A DNA stretch of 64,000 nucleotides from the NCBI RefSeq assembly GCF_050624435.1, contig NC_134545.1, positions 83,959,563 to 84,023,562 of the forward strand, given 5' to 3'. The stretch is from Tenrec ecaudatus. Lineage: Eukaryota; Chordata; Mammalia; Afrosoricida; Tenrecidae. The translations under genes and the position numbers were made by a program. The notes beneath the pieces were generated by a model. It was not told where the DNA came from, searched no databases, and saw only the letters and a list, made by a program, of their open reading frames with translations. Within the stretch, counting starts at the first letter, position 1; every line of letters starts with the position of its first letter. Below, in pieces: positions 43,349 to 54,153 of this stretch.

Positions 43349-44165
43349 GGACGAGCGGGTCGCGGCTCCCCTACTGCAGCCCGGTGCCGAGGGACTTTAG
43401 TTCGAGAAAGGCCTGGGCCAGGCCCCTCGTTAAAAAACAAAAACCAAAAAACGATTAAGATCAAGAAAATACCCAGGTCTCGCTCCTCGGTGCCCGGAGC
43501 ACAGCTCACTCGAGCCCTGGGGAAGGGGACTCGGGAGCGAGGAGGCTGCCCCGACTGGGCTGCCGCCGGGACCGTCTCTGAGACAGTAACGCTGGGAGCC
43601 GAGGAGACCCGTGGCCCGGACCTGGAGGAGCGCAGGCGGCCAGGAAGCTGCCTGCTACTTGATTCTTCCAGAGCGAGAAAGGGCTGCTTTCTCCCTCTCG
43701 GCCTTCCCATCGTTTCTGAGAAGCGTTGGCAGGGAAACCCTGGACAAAAACAACAACCAAAAAAAGCCCTAAGAAGAGAAAACTGGGTCTTGAGGCCTGA
43801 GACATCCCCCAGTGCCAAGGAACCTCCGCGTCCTTTGCAAAACCCCGGAGCGCCGCACACCACGCCAGTGCTCCGCTCGCAGCTGCCTCCCCTCCGCGGC
43901 AGCTGTGGCCCGAGACAGGGTGCTCCTCGGTACCGCTGAAGGTCCGGGGACCCGATAGCAAGAGGCAGACCAGCGGAGAGGCTTCAGAAATTTCCACCTG
44001 AACAAATCAGGGACCTGGTGGCGCGCCCGAGGTGATAACAGGGTTTCCTTTCTGTTTCGTATTCTGTATTCAGCACATATTATAGATATAAACTGTATTC
44101 ACACGCCGTGTACACACCCGCTGCCATACACTACAGAAGTCAATAAACAAGGTGCAATATTTTCA
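43349..44165 (+). other. NKX2-3: NKX2-3 3' UTR (putative)
   Basis: Non-coding sequence from the stop codon to the first good polyadenylation signal downstream. It passes from GC-rich to AT-rich near 44040-44160, a common pattern at transcript ends, and contains no interspersed repeat. The extent is inferred from the poly(A) signal. Confidence 0.65.
44142..44147 (+). terminator. NKX2-3: Canonical polyadenylation signal AATAAA, probable NKX2-3 transcript end
   Basis: The first AATAAA after the stop codon in an AT-rich context, about 800 bases downstream. Cleavage would be expected roughly 15-25 bases later. Confidence 0.6.
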
Positions 44166-44479
44166 AACCCTCGGCCGGCTCCAGAGCCTTTGTTCAGCCC
44201 CAAACAACAAAACCCCAAAAACAGGGCAGGTGGGGCGCTTGAAGGGCCTGAGATGCGGGATGAAAAGATGCCCTGGAGGCGGAAAGCTGTCCTCCCTCGG
44301 GGGTCTCAGGCCCGGTCCTCCAGGGAGCCAGGCCCCGGGCTGCATGTCCGGTTTTATCTCCACCGCTGCCTGTTCCTTAGATCTGGCTTTCCTGCGCCAG
44401 GGACACGTTGGGGACACCAGGCCTCTGGAGAGTCTGGGCTGCGCAAGGAGTCCCATTTTTCTCCCCGAGATGCTCCGGA

Positions 44480-45480
44480 CTTGAGTTCGGTCAGAACCTA
44501 GATTCTGCCCCTCGGCGCGAATCGCCAGCCCGGAGGAAAGCCCCCTTGCCCCCCAGCGCCGCCTTTGCGCCCGGGCGGCTCAGCCCTCGGCGGCCGCCGG
44601 GCTTCCCGGCGCGCCCTGGGGCGCTGTGGCTGCGCCCCGCCGCGGCCGCGCTCTCCCCCTCGGCCGCCCTCCCTTCTCCCCCGGCGGCCGCGGCTTTATG
44701 CGGCTCCTTGTCACTTGCGGAGAATGCCTGTGCGAGGCCGGTGCTGCCACACGGCCGATTGTGAGCGTGCCAAGGCGGGTGAATGGAGAGGCCTCAGAGC
44801 GCCGCGCCATTGTGGGGCCGGGCCTCGCTGAAAGGCGGCTCCGGGCCGGGAAGGTGCGGAAAGAATGGCTTTTTATTGGAGTCCCGAACAAAAGGTGTGG
44901 TAGGAAGGCGAGGTCCCCTGCGCGAACAAAAACCCCAGCGCGTCGGGATTGACGTTCCCCCGAGCTCCCCATGGCTTCTCAGAGCGGGGGTCTTTGTGCT
45001 GCAGTCTGCTCCACAGAGGGACGGAGAAATGCGCGGGGGGTTTTGTTCGCTACTTTTTGTGTGCTGGGGGAGGGGGCGGCCGGGGCCCGGGCCGGGGCCG
45101 GGGGCTGGGCGGGCCGCGGGGCAGGGAGCGCTGATTAGGCCCGGCCGGCCGGGGCGCCGAGCCGTGCCGCGGGAGTTGGCGGCCTGAATGCAGGGTCATT
45201 ATTGCTACAAGTCTAGCAATTTCGCCCTTACAGGAGGGGGCGGGGGCTGCGCGGCCGCGGCCAGGCCGCCGGGCTGGGGAGGTGGAGAGGCTCCGAGGAC
45301 GAAGAAAGCCGAGGGGGCTGGCGAGGGAGGGCGGAGGCGAGGGAAGCCCGCTGACCGCCCAGGATGCGACTTGGACGCCTCCAAAAAAGCCTAGGCCGGG
45401 GGCTGGCGAGGCGGCGCCTGGGGGCGAAGACCCTCGCTGGACTGTTAGCGCCTGGCTGGGAAGCCGGGGCCACCGCACGC
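44480..45480. promoter_or_regulatory. CpG island downstream of NKX2-3
   Basis: About 1 kb of very CpG-dense DNA (for example 'gcgcccgggcggctcagccctcggcggccgccgg'-type runs near 44570-44600) starting just after the putative NKX2-3 end. It includes 'cgccgcgccattgtggggcc' (YY1-like CCATTG) and GC boxes near 45075-45110. It could be the start of another, perhaps non-coding, transcript. No protein-like frame found. Confidence 0.5.
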
Positions 45481-45793
45481 ACGCACGTGGGTTCTAGCTG
45501 CAAGCTACGTTCCTCTGTGCTCCTTTCCACTAGCCCTGCCTGCGCTCAGGCAGCCCTCGGGCAGCCATCAATTTCACTCTCAATGCCCTGCCTAAGAATT
45601 CCCTTCTCCCTGGATCCACCATCTTCCCGCGGGTGGCTTGGGTCATGGCCTGGAGAGGGAATTCCCGTTCCCCACCAACTTGCAGTCACGAAAGACTCAT
45701 CCGTCCATGCAATCCTTCAGCTGGCTTACAGGGTAGCTGCTACATATTTACTCACAACTCCCTGTCCTGGATGCTGGCGACAGTTCTTGGAAC

Positions 45794-45794
<1 letters not shown>

Positions 45795-45847
<53 letters not shown>
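45795..45847. repeat. (TG)n microsatellite
   Basis: About 26 TG units. Cys-Val frames across it are artefacts. Confidence 0.97.
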
Positions 45848-45849
<2 letters not shown>

Positions 45850-46375
45850 GGAGGATCGAAGAACAAACAAGATGGGTTCAATGAATTAAAAGAACCAAGC
45901 GCAGGTTGTGGGGGTCCCTTTGAAGTGGGGGGGTCAGGAAGGCCATACTTGAGTGACAATGGGAAGCCAAGTCCAGCGGCCCTCTGCTATTTCAAGCTGC
46001 CATGCTTGTGCCCATGTCAGCCCCAGCTCTGAAAGACCCTTCCACCTCCATTTTTCTGGAGAATTTTTACTCCTCCTTCAAGGCCAAGCTGCTTTCCTGA
46101 GGCATCCAAGTGGAGGTGATCACCACTTCATTCGTGCCACTGAGTCTTAGGTACTTTCCACAGTCACGACACGATGTCTGGGAGATTTCTTTTCTTTCCT
46201 GGTACACGAAATCGGGGAGGGCCAGGTCAGCACCACTTTTCTCTGAGACAGAACACCACCCTTGGCTGGGCTGTACAGCACCAGGGTAAGTGGAATCACC
46301 TGCGGGGAGGCATGCTACACCTGTCCTCAAATGAAGGCCTCATGTTCCGTACCCCTCTGGAGTCATCCCCTAGGA
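45848..46375. other. Intergenic, nothing recognised
   Basis: Unique-looking; its right end, 46368-46375, is the left copy of the SPIN duplication. Confidence 0.5.
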
Positions 46376-46570
46376 CAGCTGTTCTCAACCTGTGGGTTGC
46401 GATCCCTTTGGGGGCCAAACGACCCCTTCACAGGGGCTGCTGGATTCATAACAGTAGCAAAATGACATTTATGAAGTAGCAATGAAAATCATTTAATAGG
46501 GGGGAGGGGTCACGACAACAGGAGGAACTGGATGAAAGGGTCAGGGCATGAGGAAGGTTGAGAACCACAG
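46376..46570 (+). mobile_element. Non-autonomous SPIN (hAT) transposon
   Basis: Same family as 7942-8133: CAGCTGTTCTCAACCTGTG at the left, 'gttgagaaccacag' at the right, with 'gatccctttgggggcc' and 'aaaatgacatttatgaagtagcaa' inside. The 8-bp flanks ccctagga (46368-46375) and ccccagga (46571-46578) match at 7 of 8 positions. Confidence 0.88.
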
Positions 46571-47289
46571 CCCCAGGAGTAGAGGCTGACACTGATGACA
46601 GCGGGAGCAAGAAAGCAGGCACTGAATCTTGAATCCACTTGGATTTCCCGGCATTCACTAGGTCTGCAGAATGTTAGAGCAAGAAGACCTGGCCCCATGC
46701 AGGATGCCAGCCTTGGCTGTGGGGAGCAGGTCTAGAGAGCAGCCTCTGTGCCATGTCTGGGGGTTTCTCACCAAGCAATTCCTTCCACTCCACCCTAGTC
46801 ACCCTATTCTGCTGGCCTCTGGCTGCCCCCAACACCAGGTCCCCACCTCCTTAGCCAGGTTGGTTTCCTCCTAGGGCGCCTGGGGTTCATCTTCCTTCAT
46901 GCTGCCCCCTCTCCTGTTCCAGAAGGGTGACTTGTGGCCCGCATGGAGGAAACAGAGCTGGCTTTCAGGATTGACTTCCGCGTGGTTTGCGTGTCTCGAG
47001 ATACTTAAAGCCGCCCAGACCAGCCCCCTCCCTGTTCCTTACCCTTCCCGGAGCCTGCAGTCTCTGGTATAAATAGCATCCATCACTTTGCTGAAGGATT
47101 TTCCGCAGAGCTCATTGCTGGGGTTCCGGGCGCCCCACGCTGTGGGAGGGGAAGTACCTGGACCCACCAGGAGAATAGAGTGGCTTAAGGGGATTATCCT
47201 GTGAGCCAAGAAGAATCATAAAATCCAGACAAGAATGACGGGAGAGACTGGACTCTGGGGTAAGGAGTCAAGACCAAAGTAGAAACCTT
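46571..47289. other. Intergenic, nothing recognised
   Basis: Contains 'ggtataaatagcatcc' (47066-47081), a TATA-like match, but no sign of a downstream exon. Confidence 0.45.
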
Positions 47290-47430
47290 GATTAAATTGG
47301 GCTTGCTGCGAACCTCAGTCTTCCTCCTCGGTAAAGTGGGTATGCTTAGGGTGCCTCTCTCTTAAGTGTTGTTAAAAAATTAGTACAAGGCACAAGCATC
47401 AAGAGAGCCACGCCGTGAATTTTCACCCGT
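47290..47430 (+). repeat. MIR SINE
   Basis: 'gcgaacctcagtcttcctcctcggtaaagtggg' is the MIR core. Confidence 0.7.
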
Positions 47431-48342
47431 GTAACCACTCAATGCCCACCCACCGTGGACGTGAGAATTGTAAAAGTCGAGGTAGAAAGGCAGCTTAGCA
47501 CGCCTCCAAGATGCTGTGTATACTGAGAAGCCAAGCTCTGAACCCGGCCTATGCGGGAGCCAGGCCGGCCAGATGGTTTCGAACCCCAGCACCTGCAGGG
47601 GCTCGTCCCCATGGAAGCCGGGGTGTCATGGTTGGTGGGGAGCCCGTGACAAGGGCTGCTTGGCCAGACTGGCAGACTTCAGAAATCCTCACGGATCGTG
47701 TGACCTTGGATGGGTCTTCAAGTTCCACTACAGGGGATGGTGAAAGGATGTCCCAGGCAGAGCCCGGGCCCCCTGCAGCCCATCACTGCAGGTAAGACAG
47801 GGTGGGGAGGGGGGAGGAGGGGAAACCCAAGGGGTCCTCCCCCTGCAAGGCGTCTCCTCTCTGGCTCAGCCAGAGTGATCACATCTGACCGGCGGTCGAG
47901 AGAAAACCTGGGCGGCATTGAGGTAGGGGTGGAGCCGATGGGCGGGCAAATCTCCTAGAACTGCCGGTGCTGGGGATGTCGGTTCAAGGCCTCTGTCAGC
48001 TTCTTCCTTCGACTCTGTGCGGTTTAGGGCCGCGGAGAGAACTTTCTGGACGCCTTCCCCTAACTCTCAGAAGGAGAACGGGTTCTCCAGTGTCCGAAGC
48101 CTGACTCTGAGCCAAGGGAGATTCTCTTCGGAGCGGCCCCTGCTGGCACGGGTGCCCAAGGGTGGGATGCCACAAGCTGGAATGCTACAGCCCAGGCCTG
48201 TTCTGAGTGGTCAGTAAACCCGCGAGAGACAGGCCAGCCTACGCTCAGCCTGGAGGGGGGCCCCGCCCCTCATCCTGGTCCCAGGGTGTCTCTCTGAGAT
48301 GTCCTGGGCAGTGTCTGCAAAAGAGAACCCCTTCCTTTCTCT
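47431..48342. other. Intergenic, nothing recognised
   Basis: GC-moderate sequence with overlapping short frames on both strands; no repeat or domain recognised. Confidence 0.45.
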
Positions 48343-48508
48343 CTGGGCGTGCTGCTAACCGCAAGGCTCCCTGTTCGAACCCAGCTTGGGGCAGAACGAT
48401 AAAGCTGACTGTGCCAGTAAAAAAAACCGTACTGCCTCGGAAACTCTCGGAATTCTGTCCTGTAGAGTCACAGTGGGTCAGAACCAACTCGGTGGCAGGG
48501 AGTTTGGG
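48343..48508 (+). mobile_element. AfroSINE
   Basis: 'gctgctaaccgcaaggctccctgttcgaacccagc' retains an intact box B (GTTCGAACC), followed by 'gtcctgtagagtcacagtgggtcag' and 'ctcggtggcaggg'. Confidence 0.85.
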
Positions 48509-49377
48509 GAGATAATCGATTAAAAACGGCAAAGTTTGGTAGGGAGCTACACTAGACAACAGATACATACAGGAAAACCCTGGAGAATTGTACAGCTCTT
48601 GGGGGCTTCAGAATCCTAGCACCCAGCGGAAGAAACAGCGTTCCGAGGGAGCCCACCACCAGGCTTCAAGCAGCCTGCATTGTGCATTTGGTTGATGGGG
48701 GAGCAAGCTTGGTGTAGAGACTCATGCTGTGTGCATTTTCATATGTGCCTGGCTTCCTCCCCTGATGAGTGTGAGATCTATCCTGAGCCTGAGCGTAGCT
48801 AAAAACAAGCAAAACTCCCCTCCCCCTGGATAAACAGAGTCCAGATCTTGACGTTGTGGCTCATCTGAGAAGCCCTCAGCTCTGTCTCCCCTCTGACTCA
48901 TTGGCTGGACCACGGACTGCTTGTGAGAGGTCGTTTGAGCGAAGGAAGTATTTGTCGGGCTGCAATGGCAGCAGAGAGCGCTTCGGGCGACAGGCAGATT
49001 CTTGGGAAAGTGTGTGCATGTTGATCTTCGTTTGGGAGGATGGAGAAAAACCGATTCTGTGGTAGGTTGGAGGCTGAATGTGATTGTTTAAACGTCAAAG
49101 GGATCCCACAGGGCGTGATTCTGGGAAATGAAGCGCAGGGATCCAGCGTTCTGCTTTGGAAGAGCAAGAGGTCAGAGCCGTTCAAAAGCTACATGCAAGC
49201 CGTGTCCGTGCTTCATACATAAGATTGGTCCTGCGGTCAGGAAGTGTTTGGAAAAGTTTCACCTGAACAATTCTGAGACCGGGGCTCCCTCGGAGGGAAG
49301 ACTGTCAGTTCCTGATTCAGATGAAAGAGCCCAGTCTGAAAGACACCGGCAGCTCCGCTGGAGAAAAACAGCAAACT
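48509..49377. other. Intergenic, nothing recognised
   Basis: Unique-looking sequence with short frames lacking similarity. Confidence 0.45.
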
Positions 49378-49465
49378 TCTAGTCTCAGGAACCCCCCAGA
49401 GGCAGTTCTACTCTGTCCTGTAGGGTCCTTATGAGTCCGAATCAATTGGATCACACTGTGGTTTA
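49378..49465 (+). mobile_element. AfroSINE 3' fragment
   Basis: 'cagttctactctgtcctgtagggtcc' then 'atgagtccgaatcaattgg': only the tail half of the SINE. Confidence 0.75.
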
Positions 49466-49551
49466 ACCCAGATGATAAGCAACTAGATACCTCTTGCCAG
49501 TCCTGGATACAGGTGGATCCAGACTTTAGCTTGGGTGCCTTTTACAGTCTT

Positions 49552-49670
49552 TTAAAAAAATATCATTTTTATTGGGGGCTCTGACAGCTCTTATAACAAT
49601 TCATCCATCCATCCATTGTGTCAAGCACATTTCTGTACATGTTACCATCACCATTCTCAAAATGCTGCCC
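49552..49670 (-). mobile_element. Short 5'-truncated L1 tail with target duplication
   Basis: Antisense 'tttttattgggggctctgacagctcttataac' and 'gtgtcaagcacatttctg' are the L1 3' end. Flanked by tttacagtctt at 49541-49551 and 49671-49681, an exact 11-bp duplication. Confidence 0.85.
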
Positions 49671-49681
49671 TTTACAGTCTT

Positions 49682-50084
49682 AATCACTTTGGGGCATCTC
49701 TTACAAAAGGAGCCCGAGAGTTTAGGTTATTAGATGAGATGACCTTTATAGTCCTGTCCAACCCTAAGATTCTCTAAATCACATGAATGTTGCTGTGTTC
49801 TTATAGATTCAGCTACTATTAGATTCTGGCTCTCCTGGTGTAAGAGATCTCAGGGGCCAGTGAAGCGCAGCTCCTTTCTGATGACGTCTCCTGTCAACAA
49901 CACCCCAGACCCATCACTGCCCAGCCTCTGCTGGACACCACCCATGGGAGAGCCAGGCCCCTCTTCACTCCATCAGTGTGAGTGTGAGGGGGCTCTGCCC
50001 TATGCTGACCTACAACTTTCCTCAGCTGGTCCTTCTATCCCACAAATACCTACTCATCCTATTAAGGCCTGTTTGTTTGTTTAA
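49682..50084. other. Intergenic, nothing recognised
   Basis: No nameable repeat; begins with the right target duplication's flank. Confidence 0.4.
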
Positions 50085-50240
50085 AGATTGGTTGGCATAT
50101 AATTCACCTAGCCTGCAATTAAATAGTTCAATCATATTAAGAAGAGTTGTAAAATCATCACCACAATAGATTTTAGAACATTTTCTCCTGGTGGTTAGCC
50201 CCCCATCCCTCCCCCCTCCAAATGCCTGCTTCTTCTGCAT
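50085..50240 (-). mobile_element. L1 3' UTR fragment, antisense
   Basis: 'ttggcatataattcacc', 'agttcaatcatattaagaagagttg' and 'atcaccacaatagattttagaacattttc' parallel the antisense L1 at 22380-22475. Confidence 0.7.
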
Positions 50241-50802
50241 GTCAATGCTTCAAATATTTGGGCCAAGATGACTCCCCTGTTGAACTTCTCTCCTTCTACT
50301 ATGAAAACCTATTCCACTGGCAGTTCTTGGTTTTGGGGTTACTCTGTTATTGGGTTCTCTCCACTCACCTGCTGGATCTGAGTCTGGATATTTAGATGTC
50401 TTCCCTGCCAGAGGGGCTTCCTTCAGACCTCCCTCTGCCCGTCTCTCACTATTTCCATCTTCCTTCCCTATTTTGAGTAGGCTGGGGCTCTCCGCCATTA
50501 GCCTACCCTTACTAACTTTTTTAAACCGTTTAACTCTTTCATGTTGGGAGGAATGAGTCCATTTTTTTTTTCTCTGCAAAAGCAACTCTTCACCTTAAAG
50601 TCTTGACATAATTTCCCCCTTCTGCTTCTAACACCTACCTATGCTTCTCCTCTTGAGTTTGGGGGTTTCTTTCACCCACAATTTCATCTCCTCTCCCCCC
50701 CCCATTTCACCCTTAAACATATAAAGATGTCTACATCTCATTTTCTCTGAACACAGGTGTTCATTCTCAAGTATCTGGTCTCCTCATTTCTGTGAGCAAT
50801 TG
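50241..50802. other. Intergenic, pyrimidine-rich
   Basis: C/T-rich with T-run 50563-50571 and C-run 50694-50703; no feature assigned. Confidence 0.4.
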
Positions 50803-50818
50803 CAGAATATTTTTCTTT

Positions 50819-50900
50819 TTAAAAAAAATCATTTTATTAGGGGCTCATACAACTCTTATCACAATCCATACATGCATCAATCATGTAAAGCACATTTGTA
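50819..50900 (-). mobile_element. 82-bp L1 tail insertion with perfect 16-bp target duplication
   Basis: Antisense 'tcattttattaggggctcatacaactcttatcacaatcc' to 'gtaaagcacatttgta'. The duplicate cagaatatttttcttt occurs at 50803-50818 and 50901-50916, exact over 16 bp. It is a complete, recent and severely 5'-truncated retroposition. Confidence 0.92.
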
Positions 50901-50916
50901 CAGAATATTTTTCTTT

Positions 50917-51644
50917 CCGACTGCTTTCCTTTCCCCTTCCTCCAGCCTGACTGAGGCTTCCCTTTCTCAAGTGGCGAATGTTGGTGCCCACCTGGAAGAT
51001 GACTTTATGGTCTCTGCTTCAACTCCAGATGCTTGAGTGCCCCTCTTCAGTATCTCCGAGGGGTGATGGGGTTGTCACTCCCTTGAATGATGTGAGACTC
51101 GGAGTGGCCTCTCTTTAAGGTCAGTTGGCAGTCAGATGGCATAGTCTCCGACTTGCCTTTTAATACCTCTCCCTGTTGCGAGGCTGACCATTCCGCTGGA
51201 AAGGCTCATCGTGCTTGGGCACCCTGGACTTTCTTGATCAATTTCTCTCTTCCAGAGCAGTCGCTCATTCTTCTTGCTTCTCCAGCCCCACTTAATAGAG
51301 GGCCCTCCTAGACTTGTAACTCTTCTACAGGCTTCCTGTCCTGAAGCTCATCGGGACGCAGTGCTAACTAGGTCGCTCTGACACTAAGGGGTCCTGACTC
51401 TCTAACTTTAGCTTTGGTTTCCCTCTAAGTTCCCATTTCCAGGTACCCGAGTCACCTATTTGCATGGGCCATTGTCATCCCAAGTTCATCATCATTCTCC
51501 CAAATCATTCACACTTCCATTTCCACCAGCAACGTCACCATCATCATTCATTCTTCCTTTGTCTTCGTCTTTGTTTTGGAGCCAATGGGGCCAGTGATGG
51601 CTCAGAGCCACTCCGACCAACCGAAGCAAGAACAGGAAGTCCAT
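50917..51644. other. Intergenic, nothing recognised
   Basis: Unique-looking sequence. A (CAT/CAC)-rich patch lies at 51480-51550. Confidence 0.45.
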
Positions 51645-51760
51645 CGACATTGACTGTGCACCGAGCATTTCCAGGCACTGGACTCTCCCCATTTAACACG
51701 AGAATCACCCCCAAAAGTCCCTTCCTTTACTCGTCCTTTTCAGATCAAGAGACCAAATTG
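51645..51760 (-). repeat. MIR SINE (probable)
   Basis: 'gtgcaccgagcatttccaggcactgg' and 'ttttcagatcaagagacc' resemble antisense MIR. Confidence 0.5.
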
Positions 51761-51789
51761 TGAAAATACAAATATGTTGCTTAAGGATC

Positions 51790-52560
51790 CCCATGGTTTT
51801 GTGGTTCTGATTTACTTTGGGTCAAAATACATACAGCAGAACCCACTCCCACAGTTCCCGGACATGGTCCTCCGGGTTGTGAAGCCATTCTTCCCCTTGT
51901 GTGAACGTTCTTGTTACTCCTGTCTGCTTGTTCCATTTCCATTTACTTAATCTCTTGCTCCACCCCGGCCTGCCCAAACCTGTTCATCGATGCTTCAAGA
52001 GAGTTATTGACCTTTTGGTTGTATATACACCAACCTTTGTTTTCCCCCAGTAACCAAAGACTTTGTGAAGTTATTTATGAGAACCTGCTTAATAGGAGCC
52101 CTGGCGGTGGTGCTGGGTAAGTATTAGACTGCTAACCACCCGGTCAGGTCCAGGGTTCAAACTCACCAGGGACTTCTCAGGAGGAAGATGATCTGCTCCC
52201 CCAAAGCTTTACAGCCTGGTAAACTTGCTGTCAATCAGAAGCGGCTGGATGGCAGTGGGCTACAACAAGGCTCAAAGATAACAACCTTAACTCTTTAGAC
52301 TCAACTGTTACTTAGTTTAAAGGTAACTTCAAGGGATAGTTTCAAGTGCAGGTTGGAAGAGCAGCTCAGAGCTATCACCTCAAAGCTTTTAAGACCCCAG
52401 ACACTGGGAGGTAGAGCATGAACTTTTAGGATGAATCCACCAGTTGACGGAATTGGCCCCCAGGACTCTAGTCCAAAGGACTGTAGCCCCCCCAAACCAC
52501 GAGAATGAATTCCAGGAGGTGATTGACTATATTTGTTAATATCAGCATCTGTAGCCTCCC
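51790..52560 (-). mobile_element. L1 3' UTR, antisense, split by an AfroSINE
   Basis: 'aatacatacagcagaaccc' in the left part and 'cttttaagaccccagacactggg' at 52386-52408 in the right part belong to the L1 3' UTR in reverse; the latter mirrors 63950-63970. The SINE at 52094-52268 sits between. Confidence 0.68.
52094..52268 (+). mobile_element. AfroSINE inserted in L1
   Basis: 'aggagccctggcggtggtgctggg', 'gactgctaaccacccggtcagg', 'agggttcaaactcaccag' and 'tggatggcagtgggc'. A clear full-length head. Confidence 0.87.
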
Positions 52561-52569
52561 CAACTTTTA

Positions 52570-53534
52570 TTTTGGTTGTTATTATTGTTGACAGAATTCA
52601 GCCTTCAAATTCTGATCTGTCTGATTCTAAAGCCTAAATACTTCTCTGCAATGGCATCTTTGACGGTGACAGCATCATCACCTCACTTTGGGTGCATATC
52701 CAGTAAACACAACCTGAACACCAGCACCAGATTGCTTTCTCTCAACGGCCTCTCACTCCAAGGTGCTCACACTTTCTCAGCCACACTATGTCATCACTGT
52801 GTGTAGGGTCAAATATGTATATTCCAGATGACTGGTGAACTCCCATGACCTTGACTAATCACCCAGATTTCCCATTATTATTATTAATGATTGACACCAT
52901 CTTCTCACTGCCCTTTTCCCTCTCATTCCTGAAAAAACCTCTCAGCTCCTCCCAGTCCAGCCTCCTTCATCTCAAGTCAAGGCCCTCGTAATAGACTAAA
53001 TCTCCACGAATCAGTCCATGGTCATTTCTATGACTGCCGATGAAACGGTCTTGCCTGCAACCTTGATCCGAGTCCTAGTGCTTGTTGTCTCATTATTTCT
53101 TTAATAAGACCATTAGAACACTTCTATCAGAATACAGACTCGCTCCTTTTGTACGATGGACACAGGTGGATGTGACTGGGATACTTCATGAGAAAATGCT
53201 CAGTCAAATATACATGAAGGATATATTCTTAAAATAACTCAGAGTTCACACATTTAACAAAGTTTATGGCTTGATGTGGGGCACAATCTCAGCAGGCAGG
53301 CATCAGATCCTTGAGACTATGGCTACATACGTCAGAGCCAGCGCTTGCCTGCTCTCTCAGCGAAAGGCGAGGGACCACAAGAGTGGCTTCTGAGGCCTGG
53401 GAACACTTGGCTTCTTTGCCCAGGTTTCTCTTGCTCTCACTACAGTGCCGAGTCCAGGGCGGAGGCTAGATCAGGTGTTTGAGGAAAGTAGGACCAATTG
53501 GAGACACGGTTGGCAGCGCCTTGGATTTCTCCTT
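52570..53534. other. Intergenic, nothing firmly recognised
   Basis: May include more decayed L1 (52640-52860). Short frames lack similarity. Confidence 0.4.
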
Positions 53535-53680
53535 TCCTTCTCCATCATTTTATTGGGGGGCGCTTACAGAGATTATAACAGTCCACCATTCAATTCGATC
53601 AAGCATAATTGCACAATTGCTGCCACCATCCATTTCAGATCATCTTCTTTCTCCTTGAACTCTTTGCCATCAGCTCCCAG
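53535..53680 (-). mobile_element. L1 3' end, antisense, diverged
   Basis: 'attttattggggggcgcttacagagattataac' and 'cgatcaagcataattgcac' parallel the L1 tails at 49552 and 50819 but with many changes. Confidence 0.7.
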
Positions 53681-53962
53681 ATTTCTGCTTTCTGCTGGGA
53701 TTCTCTATTCTGCATCACCACATGGAATTCTAGCATGTCAGATCTCGAAGGGAAGGCTCGTACCTCCTCCTGTTAAAGATGAGAAAATGGTCCCAGGTAG
53801 GAGAATACTTTTTGGTCTACACTTCTGGTGTCCAATCCAGAATTTCCTCACAATATTTCATCACATTCCCTCTTGCTAACTGTCTGACCCCCGCACCTCT
53901 CCCCAGCCCCTTTCTCTCTTTCCCACACCCCTTCTCCCTCTTCCCTGTGCTCTCATCTTGCA

Positions 53963-54153
53963 GCCGGCCAGCCCATGCTGACTCAGCAACCCTATGGGTA
54001 AGGATAGAACTTCCCCCTCCGGTTTCCCAAATACACAACTCGTTACAGGAGCAGAATGCCTCCACTTTGTCTCAAAGAGTGGCTGGTGGTTTTGAACTGC
54101 TGGCCTTATGAATTGATTTATAGCTCAATGCATAATCCACTCTAGTACCAGGT
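53963..54153 (-). mobile_element. AfroSINE
   Basis: 'catgctgactcagcaaccctatggg', 'agagtggctggtggttttgaactgctggcc' and 'gtaccagg' in reverse order. Confidence 0.78.

Noticed and set aside
43108-43863. 251-codon antisense frame over the NKX2-3 3' end
   Set aside because: Low-complexity Pro/Gly translation of GGC repeats plus 3' UTR; not conserved in type.
47066-47081. TATA-box promoter (ggtataaatag)
   Set aside because: An isolated match with no downstream exon, CpG island or reading frame to support it.
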